A stretch of 64,000 bases of DNA from Protonemura montana (taxonomy: Eukaryota > Arthropoda > Insecta > Plecoptera > Nemouridae): the NCBI GenBank assembly GCA_947568835.1, contig CANOQG010000002.1:496001-560000 (forward strand), given 5' to 3'. Shown piece after piece: positions 23,562-32,400 of this stretch. Position numbers and translations under genes: made by a program. Under the pieces are notes generated by a model that worked only from the letters and a program-made list of their open reading frames with translations, ran no database searches and was not told where the DNA came from. How positions within the stretch are numbered: the stretch's first letter is position 1; each line of letters begins with the position of its first letter.

Positions 23562-23798
23562 TTATTTGCCAAGATTATTATCATTCTTACAAATATAAGA
23601 AATATTCACATGTTTACGACGATTTGCGTTGAACACTTTGACCATTTGAAAGCAACAGTCAATGCAGACCTGCCATGTCGCAGTATCGCCACTGTTCATT
23701 CGTAATTGAAAGTAATCTCCGCAATGGTGCCATGAAGAAGTTCCTTCTCCACGATTGGCAGGGGGAGGGGGTCTAAAACAAAATAAAAAAGACGGCAA
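23562..23798 (-). CDS. Small Cys-containing candidate exon, unknown (copy B)
   Basis: A 78-codon open frame with SSWHHCGDYFQLRMNSG, then TATWQVCIDCCFQMVKVF and ISYICKN. A nearly identical frame is present in D (63415-63651) and, with a change at the 5' side, in A (about 9290-9480) and C. Just upstream on the minus strand a pyrimidine-rich tract ends in TTGTTTTAG, which would suit a splice acceptor. Some substitutions between copies are silent (the VFN and DYF codons), others change residues. It lies downstream of the Rep/helicase gene. The family is not recognised. It could be a captured exon or simply a chance open frame. Confidence 0.22.
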   Translation of the reverse strand: MPSFLFCFRPPPPANRGEGTSSWHHCGDYFQLRMNSGDTATWQVCIDCCFQMVKVFNANRRKHVNISYICKNDNNLGK

Positions 23799-24146
23799 GA
23801 GAGAGGCACCATTCTTGGAGAAATGAAAAGTTTCTAAATGTATTCAAGCTGTTAAGTGAGAGAATTAAAAAAAATTGTTGTTATGCCGGGGCCCCCATCC
23901 CGCCCCGGCAGCATGGCGATCGTCGCACACTACATCGCCTCTGCCTTACACTATCAAAGATTGTGCAGCCCGTTGCAAGCAACAGGAATCTCTGATGTGC
24001 GGACATGCAAGGATTCATGCAAGGATCAACAATGTCGGATAGGTAGGATGCATTGTTCAGTTTTTAGACTGGTGTAATGCTATCATGCTTGGTTGTTAGT
24101 TGGTTTGACATTCTAAGATGGAATCGAGAAGAGAGATGCAGAGATT

Positions 24147-24412
24147 TGTGGAGGTGAGGGACGTATGGGGGCAATAAGGTGATGAGCCGTAGGAGTTATT
24201 TGCTTTATTAGCACTAGATGCACAGACACAATGGAGATGTAGTTCGATGCAGTCGGCGGGATCGGAGAAGGCGCGTTGTCTTCTCGTCGACCGGGTCGTG
24301 ACTGCTTCCTCGTGGTCGGCTCCACTGCCGACCACTTTTTCACCCCCACGCGCATCCCGCCGTGCCGCGCCACCAGCGCGTGGTTTGAGGAGTGGCGGGT
24401 ACATCCCCCACA
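24147..24412 (-). repeat. 3' LTR of the gypsy element
   Basis: 266 bp, bounded by TGTGG...CCACA. Its AATAAA polyadenylation signal (minus strand) is at 24204-24209. No difference from the LTR at 28360-28625 was found by eye. Confidence 0.95.
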
Positions 24413-27400
24413 GGACCCCCTCCCCAGTGTCCCGTGTGCATCGCGGAACACGATACCACGGTCGCGAGACGTGCAGGAAAATGTACTCGACGGCCGGAGC
24501 GGGTGGTGACGATTGGAGCTGGTGTAGCGGCGTCGTCGCCCCGAGGAGGCAAGGGTGCCGAAGTGTTGTCGCCCCGCGGAGGCGGGGGTGCAACAGCGGT
24601 GTCGTTCACTGGAGGCGAGGGTGTAGCGGTGTCGTCGGGCAAAATGTAAGCTGGCTTCAGCCTGTCCACGGAAACGACGACCCTCTGCCCGCCGCGCATG
24701 ATTGTGACACATTTGTCGTGGCGGGCAATGACCTCGAACGGTCCATCGTACGGTGGTTGCAGTGGTGTGCGCACCGCGTCATGGCGCACGAACACATGCG
24801 TGCATGTCGCCAGATCCTTGAACAGGAAAACCGCATGCTGACCGTGATGCGAGGGTTGCGCGGGGCGCAGCTTCTCCAGGTGTTGTCGCAGCTGGTCCAC
24901 GTACGCCGAGGTAGCGTCTCGTGCCCCGGCTGAGGGCGCAAGGTACTCGCCGGGAAGACGAAGCGTAGCACCGTACACTAGTTCAGCTGATGTGGCTTTT
25001 AAGTCCTCCTTCCAGGCTGACCGTATTCCCAGTAACACCCAGGGAAGCACGTCCGTCCATTTGTCGTCCTCGTGGCACTTGATGGCCGCTTTCAGTTGCC
25101 GGTGGAGGCGCTCTACCATTCCATTGGCCTGAGGGTGATGGGCTGTAGTATGCAGATGTGTCGAGCCGGTCAGATGGCTGAGGGATCGGAAAAGGCCCGA
25201 CTCGAATTGACGTCCTTGATCTGTGGTTATGCGAAGCGGCGTGCCAAAGCGGGCTATCCATCCCGTAACCAAGGCAGTCGCTACCGTGTCCGCGGTTATG
25301 TCGGGGATTGGGATGGCTTCTGGCCACCGTGTGAACCGGTCGACGCACGTGAGCAGGTATCTAGACCCGTTTGAGACCGGCAGTGGTCCCACTAGGTCTA
25401 TGTGTATGTGCTCGAACCGGTTACTCGGTGCGGCAAACTGGTGGATCGGTGCCTTTGTGTGACGCGTCACCTTGGAACGTTGACACTGGAGGCATGTTCT
25501 CGCCCACTCCCTGCAGTCCTTGTTTATCGATGGCCAGACGTAGCGCTCCGCCACGAGCTTGCTGGTTGCCCGGACCCCGGGGTGAGACAGGCTGTGTAGG
25601 CTGTCGAACACCCTGCGTCGGAGCAATTCTGGCACGAATGGACGCTGCCGTGCCTGTGACGTGTCATATTGTAGACTGAGGTTGCTGCCATCCAACTGTC
25701 GGCTTCTCATCTGCAAGGACGTGTTGGAATGCAGAAAGTTGTTGAGCTCTGCGTCGTTCTGCTGTGCTCGTGCGATCTCTTCCTGACTTACTGGGGCTGC
25801 GACAGCCTCGACCCTGGAGAGGGCGTCGGCTACCGTGTTGTCCTTTCCCGGTATGTGCCGGATATCTGTCGTATACTGTCCAATTAGGTCCAGATGTCGA
25901 AACTGGCGCGGAGAGCACTTCTCTGGGCGCTGCTTGAAAGCGAACGTAAGAGGCTTGTGGTCCGTATACACAGTGAAAGCCCGTGCCTCCACCATGTGTC
26001 TGAAAAATAGGACCGCCTCGTATATCGCCAGCAACTCGCGATCATATGCTCCATAGTTTTTCTGCGCTGCGTTGAGTTTGCGCGAGAAAAAGGCGAGCGG
26101 TTGCCAGCCGAGACTTGTGTGCTGCTGGAGTGCTGCGCCAATGCTGGTGTCGGAGGCGTCTGCTACGACCGCGAGTTCAGCGTTGATGTCCGGGTGGGCC
26201 AAAAGCGTGGCGTGGGCAAGGCTGCGTTTGCATGCCTCAAATGCGGTCTCCAGCTGCGGCGTCCATGAGATCGGCGTCTTCCCGGAGCTCTCAGCGCCCG
26301 CAAGCAGGTCGTTGAGGGGGGCTTGGAGCTTGGCTGCTGCAGGCAAAAAACGTCGGTAAAAATTTAGCATTCCAAGGAATTGGCGCAGCTGTTTGATGTT
26401 GGCTGGTTTCGCGAAGGAAGCTATTGCTTCCACTTTTTCCTTGGGGGGTCGGGTCCCGGAAGCGTTGACCGTGTACCCCAGGAACGTGACCTCCGGTTCA
26501 CCTAACACGCACTTAGCGGAGTTCACCAAGACACCGTACTCGGAGAGTCGAGTGAAAAGCCGTCGAAGGTGCTCCTCGTGCTCGGCACGGTCGGTTGAGG
26601 CGACCAGAATGTCGTCTATGTACGCGTAACAAAAATTGAGGCCCCGCAGCACCTCGTCCATGAATCTTTGGAACGTCTGAGCTGCGTTCCTCAACCCAAA
26701 GCTCATGTACGGAAACTCAAAAAGTCCGAACGGTGTGGTGAACGGTGTGGTGTTGAAAACACCGTCTTGTGGGCGAGTGCCTGAGCAAAATCCTGTATGT
26801 GGGGGACCGGATAGCGGTCCGGGATCGTGCGATCGTTGAGGGCCCGATAATCGCCGCACGGCCTCCACTGATCTTCTTTCTTTGGCACCAAATGTAGTGC
26901 TGCGGACCAACTACTGGCTGACCGTCGAGCGATGCCAGACTGTAGCATCATGTCGAACTCTCGCTTGGCAATCCGCAGACGGTCGGGGGCCAGGCGCCGT
27001 GGCTTGCACGCTGCCGGCTGGCCGGGCGTCGTGTGGATGTGGTGCACCGTGTGGTGTTTCACCTCGATCCGTGTCCCCGCGGGTCGAGTGATAGCGGGAA
27101 ACTCGGCCAGAAGCGAATAGTACACCGACCTGCCGTAAACTGCTTTCACATGATCAGGTTCCTTCGATGATGCCCGGCCGGATATGGTGAGCGACGTAAC
27201 CTCGTCGGTGAGCCTCTGTTGGCGAATGTTTACCACGAGGTTGTAAAAAGACAGAAAATCGACGCCAATGATCGGTTGCGACACGTCGGCGATGACAAAC
27301 TGCCACTCGAATGGTCGGCGCAGACCGAGGTCAAGGACTAGGCGGAAGGTGCCGTATGTAGCAATTATTGTGCCATTGGCTGCGAAAAGTTGGTAGTCTG

Positions 27401-27626
27401 TTTTCTGGCGTGGGCCCCCTACTTTAGACCGAGGGAAAACGCAAAGGTCCGATCCGGTGTCGACCAAAAATTGTAGTCGGGATTTAACGTCCGTGACGTA
27501 CAAGCGGCGTGCGGACGGGCAGAAGTCCGCCGATGCTACTGTCTGCCCGCGAAGTTTTTTGATGAGAAATTGCACGGCTTCCTGCACTGCTTGGCCCGTT
27601 CCCCGTAGGTACGGTGGTACCAACAC
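24340..27626 (-). pseudogene. pol: Gypsy pol with a deletion/frameshift in RT
   Basis: Two open frames represent pol. The upstream frame (26703-27626) overlaps the end of gag in the -1 frame. It holds the aspartic protease (LVDTGSDLCVFP, about 27450) and the start of RT (PCGDYRALNDRTIPDRYPVP). The downstream frame (to 24340, ending inside the LTR) has the rest of RT (YIDD near 26620), RNase H (VVADAS, YTDHKPL), the integrase zinc-binding HHCC region near 25490-25600, the integrase DDE core (IDLVGPLP, TTDQG, NGMVERLH) and a C-terminal chromodomain-less tail. Between them, near 26740-26755, about 20 codons usually found in this family are missing, including the block with the first catalytic aspartate, and the frame shifts. 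A 12-bp tandem duplication (26728-26751) marks the spot. This copy should not make functional RT. Confidence 0.87.
24413..24425 (-). other. Polypurine tract
   Basis: On the minus strand GGGGAGGGGGTCC lies immediately before the 3' LTR, the expected place for the plus-strand DNA primer. Confidence 0.75.
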
Positions 27627-28282
27627 AGCTCCTCGTTCCGGGCGTCGCGATCCGGGGGCCTCCGGCGGCTCGTGGAGCGCGTGCGCGGCCTGTCGGCCGA
27701 GAGGGCCGCTAACTGGCGCGTCAAAGTGTCGAGCTGCGTCTGGACGTCGTTTGCTGGCGATGGGTCTACGCTCGCCACGTGTGGCGCAACTGTTGAGTTC
27801 TCGCTGATCCGGTCAGCGACCCCCGCCAAAACCTCCAGGTTCTGGTCCGCAGACGCCACCAGGATATCCTGCATGCGACCTGGCAGGCGACTTATCCACA
27901 GCGTCTGCATCAACTTGTCGGAGACCGCTCCTGCACCTAACTCGCGCAGGTGTCGCAGGAATTCCGATGGCGTCCGGTCACCGATCTCTTCACGCTGCAA
28001 CAGGCGCTGGAGCTGCGCCTCTGGTGACGGCGATAACCGCGCTATTAACGCGTTCTTAATACAGTCATATTTGCCCTCGCTGGGCGGGGACAATATCACA
28101 TCGCGCACGACCTTCGCCGCGGATTGTTCGAGGGCGCATACAACTGTGTGGAACTTCACTATGTCGCGCGAAATCGTCGCCGACGCGAAATGGCACTCTA
28201 TCTGCGCGAACCACAACGCCGGATCGTCCTTCCAGAACGGTGGCATCTTCATACTCACACGCTCCACCACGGGGTCGGCCAT
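27536..28282 (-). CDS. gag: Gypsy gag polyprotein
   Basis: A capsid/nucleocapsid precursor of about 248 aa that would assemble the retrotransposon particle. ATG at 28282 (MADPVVERVSMKMPPFW) is chosen because the open frame upstream of it runs through the primer site into the LTR. The PPFW...ALWFAQIE...F region is the usual start of arthropod gypsy capsids. A short Cys/His motif near the C-terminus (CWYHRTYGERAKQCRKPC) is the type common in these elements in place of a classic CCHC knuckle. It ends at TAG 27536-27538 within the pol overlap, so pol probably depends on -1 frameshifting. No inactivating change seen in gag itself. Confidence 0.85.
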   Translation of the reverse strand: MADPVVERVSMKMPPFWKDDPALWFAQIECHFASATISRDIVKFHTVVCALEQSAAKVVRDVILSPPSEGKYDCIKNALIARLSPSPEAQLQRLLQREEIGDRTPSEFLRHLRELGAGAVSDKLMQTLWISRLPGRMQDILVASADQNLEVLAGVADRISENSTVAPHVASVDPSPANDVQTQLDTLTRQLAALSADRPRTRSTSRRRPPDRDARNEELCWYHRTYGERAKQCRKPCNFSSKNFAGRQ

Positions 28283-28340
28283 CGCTATTGTTAATGCACA
28301 CGCACCGCACACACCACGCAACACTTTTCGCTTAAAAAAT

Positions 28341-28358
28341 ATCACGTCGGGGTCACCA
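28341..28358 (-). other. Primer binding site, tRNA-Trp type
   Basis: Minus-strand TGGTGACCCCGACGTGAT, one nucleotide inside the 5' LTR. It is complementary to the 3' end of metazoan tRNA-Trp and is, from memory, the same primer site used by avian leukosis/sarcoma viruses. Confidence 0.85.
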
Positions 28359-28359
28359 C

Positions 28360-28625
28360 TGTGGAGGTGAGGGACGTATGGGGGCAATAAGGTGATGAGC
28401 CGTAGGAGTTATTTGCTTTATTAGCACTAGATGCACAGACACAATGGAGATGTAGTTCGATGCAGTCGGCGGGATCGGAGAAGGCGCGTTGTCTTCTCGT
28501 CGACCGGGTCGTGACTGCTTCCTCGTGGTCGGCTCCACTGCCGACCACTTTTTCACCCCCACGCGCATCCCGCCGTGCCGCGCCACCAGCGCGTGGTTTG
28601 AGGAGTGGCGGGTACATCCCCCACA
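28360..28625 (-). repeat. 5' LTR of the gypsy element
   Basis: 266 bp, TGTGG...CCACA, apparently identical to the 3' LTR at 24147-24412. AATAAA (minus strand) at 28417-28422. The flanking target duplication GATT is at 28626-28629. Confidence 0.95.
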
Positions 28626-28807
28626 GATTCATGCAAGGATCAACTGTGTCGGATAGGTAGGATGCATTGTTCAGTTTTTAGACTGGTGCAATGCTATCAT
28701 GCTTGGTGGTTAGTTGGTTTGACATTCCAAGATGGAATCGAGAAGAGAGAAACATGCAGTAAAAAGACCGACACGAAAGTAAGATTGTGACCTTAAAAAA
28801 TTGCAAA

Positions 28808-29160
28808 CATGCAGATAGAAAACAGTAGGTTGCATAACTATTAACTACTTACTTACCAACTACTACTACTTACTACTTAGTAACTACTTTACTAAATCTA
28901 TGATTTTTTTTTTGTTTTTTTGTTTTTTTGAACATGCATGACATGCAGATGGAAAACAGCAGGATGCATAACAATTAACTACTTACTAACCAACTACTAC
29001 TACTTACTACTTAATCACTACTTTACTAAATCTACGATATGTTTTTTTATTTATTTTTTGTTTTTTTGAACATGCATGACATGCAGATGGAAAACAGCAG
29101 GTTGCATTTCTAATACTATTAGTTAGAAGTAACTACTTTACTAAATGTATGTACAATATA
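28808..29160. repeat. About 136-bp tandem repeat with poly-T tracts, 3 units (copy B)
   Basis: Units beginning CATGCAGAT(A/G)GAAAACAG, the same family as in A and C, ending just before the conserved 3' flank (29161-29449). Confidence 0.88.
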
Positions 29161-29449
29161 ATCTATCAATTAATGTACATGCATAATTGTCTAGCTCTGG
29201 GAGGAGCAGTTCCGTTAGAGTGTCCACATGCGAGCGCAATGGTCGTGAAGTTAAAGGGCTATGCGGCGTCCGGTGCTTTATACCTGCAGCAGAAAAGCGT
29301 GTCAGCATGGTGAAATATATGGGAATTGGGTTGCTACCTGCCGTGCTAGTCACGGTTCCTGGTCTGCCCTACCTAGCCTTACTGAATTTAAATTTATCTA
29401 GGAAATGTTACCGCTATTGCAAATGTAAGGGATAGTACAATGATAGGAT

Positions 29450-32400
29450 TTAGGAGGAGGAGGCGTCCATTGGAACTTCTTCATCCGCATCCGAAACAGC
29501 GAGTTGACTAAGCGACTGCTCAAGGGCCTGCTGGTCAGCCTCTTGATAGCCACTACGCGAGGAAGGATCCGCTGCCTGGTGGTCCGGCGCATGAATCTCG
29601 AGCACCTCCTGGTACACGATGTTCTTGGTGAAGGTGGTGTTGCTCGAGACGATCAACTTGCCCTGCGCCTCGTTACCGGCGACTGCCACGAAGATCGAGT
29701 CCAAAGAGCGAGCCCGAGAAAGCGCCACGTATAGCTGACCGTGTCCGAATACTGGTTTTTCTAAATGAATTCCCACCCTCTTTAAAGATTGACCCTGGGC
29801 TTTATTGATGGTCATGGCGAATGCCAGACGGATCGGAAACTGGCGCCTTGTCATCGTAAAGGGCATGCCAATGTCCGAGGGAGTTAGGTTGACTCTACAT
29901 AGGAAAGTGCGTCGTCCCGCACAGCGCCCTCCGATGATCCTGCAGTCGATCACGTGCTCGTGGAGTGCAACAACGCTGAGTCGAGTCCCATTGCATAGGC
30001 CGGCTCTCACGTCGACGTTCCTCATGAGCATCACGATTGCATGAACTTTCAGACGAAGCTTGTGCGGTGGCATCCCGGATGGCGTTAATGAATTTAGATA
30101 TTCTACGGGATAATCGGTGGCCAAAACGTCGCCATCTTCGCCTTCACTGACATCGACAGTGTCGGCGCTGCAGTATTCGAACACGTCACCTTCGAGGCGC
30201 TCAAGAACGTTGTCATTGATGTTCAAAGACTCCACGTTCTTCGGGCAGAGGATGGCATGGTCTTGCATCACGGCCATCTCGGCAGCACTAATGCTCGTGC
30301 CGAAGACGGCGTCAATGACGCAGTCCACGACGCATTGGACAGGTAATGCGATGGTGTCATCCGGGAGGTGGCAGTCATTCAAAATCTCGCCGTTTCCGAC
30401 ACGCAAGAGCCACTCGACGAACTCTACTTCGCCTGGGTTGGCGCGCATGTTCGCGCGCAGCTCGAGGGTGCGGAACAACGACCAAAGCGCGCCACGCTTA
30501 ATGCATTGCTCGACAATGGTCGTTCGGTTGCCATTTCGAACGACTGGGAGGCACTGCCTAAAATCCCCGCCGATAACGATCACCTTTCCGCCGAACGGAC
30601 GCTCATCGTTGGTCACGTCTCTTAGCGTCCGCTCGATCACGTTCAGGGCCAGCAGAGGCGCCATGGGTCCTTCATCCAAGATGATGACCTTGGCCGCCCT
30701 CAGCGAAGCGCCCTCGGCGGAGTTGGGCTTCACGCCAGACGTGCTGTTTTCCACAATCGGAACAGGCAATCGAAATCGCGAGTGGCAGGTCCTCCCTCCC
30801 TTCAGTAACGTCGCCGCAATGCCCGTCCACGCGACGGCCACGGCTCGCTCGCCTCGGGCTCGCAGCGTGCTGATGAGGGTGTTGTATAGGAAGGTCTTCC
30901 CGCTGCCGCCCGGGCCGTCCAGGTAGAAGCACCTCTGCTCGGCGTTCGGGTCGTCGATTGCTGCCATCACCGCGTCGAATGCCACGCGCTGCCTGCCGTT
31001 GAGCTTCACCACGTTCTCCTCGGCCTCTTCCCTTTCGGCGGTCTGGTCGAACTGCTCGTCGACAGCAACGATGACTGGCACTCGAGGCGCCGGCAAACCG
31101 ATTTCGGCGTTGGTCAGGCGGTGTAGGGCAAGGACGGACTGGATGGAATTCAGGGCCAACTGTTCTGCCTCGATGGGGTCGTGTTCTCGGGCGAAATCTT
31201 CGCAGAAATCGCCCTTGAAACGCTCCCATAGAGACAGCGGGTCAAGAGGCTGACAGAACGCGCAAATGATGGCAAACAGCTGACGAAGTTCGTTTGGCAT
31301 CTTTATAGCAACCGCCTCCTGCAGACATTTCTGCCACTCGTCGTCGTCCATTAGCAGGTTGCGTGCGATGGCAGCTTCCTTGAAGGTAGCGTAAACCCTA
31401 CCCTGGAACGTGCGCACGTCCTCGAATGAGGTGGCGCCGGCGACGTGTAGCAAAAGGAGACGAAGATGGTATCGCTCGATCTGCCGGGGCGTCACGGAGT
31501 ACATTCGGCTGATGATGGAGCCGGCACCTCGCTTACGTGGCTTCCACGCTTTGCCCTCGAAACGGAAGTGGTACGGGATGTCGATGTACTTGTACTGCCG
31601 TGCCGCCGGGTTGCTACTATTCAGCGCAAACCATGCCGTCAGCGTAGTCAGCGCAGCCCTGCCGCGTTCTGCTGCGGCTTCCTCGTCTCCAGGACGGAAC
31701 GTGACCATGTGGTCACCCTCGAGGTGGATCGCCAAACGGATGATAGTGTGCGACTTTTCGTGCATTTCAAATCCGAAAATTCTCCACGCAGCCTCTTGGG
31801 GACTCACGTAGCGAGAGTCGATGAACTGTGAGACCTCGTCCCACACCAACTCTTGCTGGGCACCGTGCGCTGGACGTGGCTCATGATCGCCCTCCGCGGG
31901 GACAGAGACGCGGAGCTGGACCCTGGCACAGTCGTGACCTTTGTACACGTACTTGCACAGGTACTTGACCGTCTTCGCGGATCCACAGTGCTCGATGTTC
32001 AGGTGGCAGTCAAACTTGGAGCTTAAGTACTTGTTGTAAGGCACTACGTCTCGGTTGTCGACCACTCTTCCTGAGATGGTATGCGTCTGCCCGCTCTCTC
32101 GACGGCGATAGACAGTGAAACCCCCCTCGTTGACCACAGTCACATCTGTGAACGCCTTGGGGAACTTCTTTTTGCACTTGCCGTCCTCCATGCACACAGA
32201 GGACATGTTCCGAGCACCGCACGGGCCGTGGATCATCGACGACACGATGACCTTGTGTAGTCTCTCCTCGGTCACCGGATCGGGCAACTCGGCACAGATA
32301 AGTGCGTCTACCTCCTCGGGAGTGCGGATCTTGTCCTCGTCGCGAAGGATTACCAGGATGTGGGCGTGAGGGAGTCCACGTTTTTGGAACTCGATCACAT

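Larger units (their letters stand above)
24147..28625 (-). mobile_element. Ty3/gypsy LTR retrotransposon (4479 bp), nested in Helitron B
   Basis: A full-length element by structure: two 266-bp LTRs, 4-bp target duplication GATT (24143-24146 and 28626-28629), primer site, gag, pol with protease, RT, RNase H and integrase in that order, and a polypurine tract. There is no envelope gene. The order RT-RNase H-integrase places it in Ty3/gypsy. The two LTRs look identical by eye, which indicates a recent insertion, yet pol carries a deletion in RT. Confidence 0.93.
24005..28749. repeat. 131-bp repeat, two units, split by the LTR element (copy B)
   Basis: The first unit is 24005-24135. The second starts at 24136 (ATGCAGAGATT) and resumes at 28626 (GATTCATGCAAGG) after the LTR retrotransposon. 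Comparison with intact units in C shows the insertion point exactly. Confidence 0.88.
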
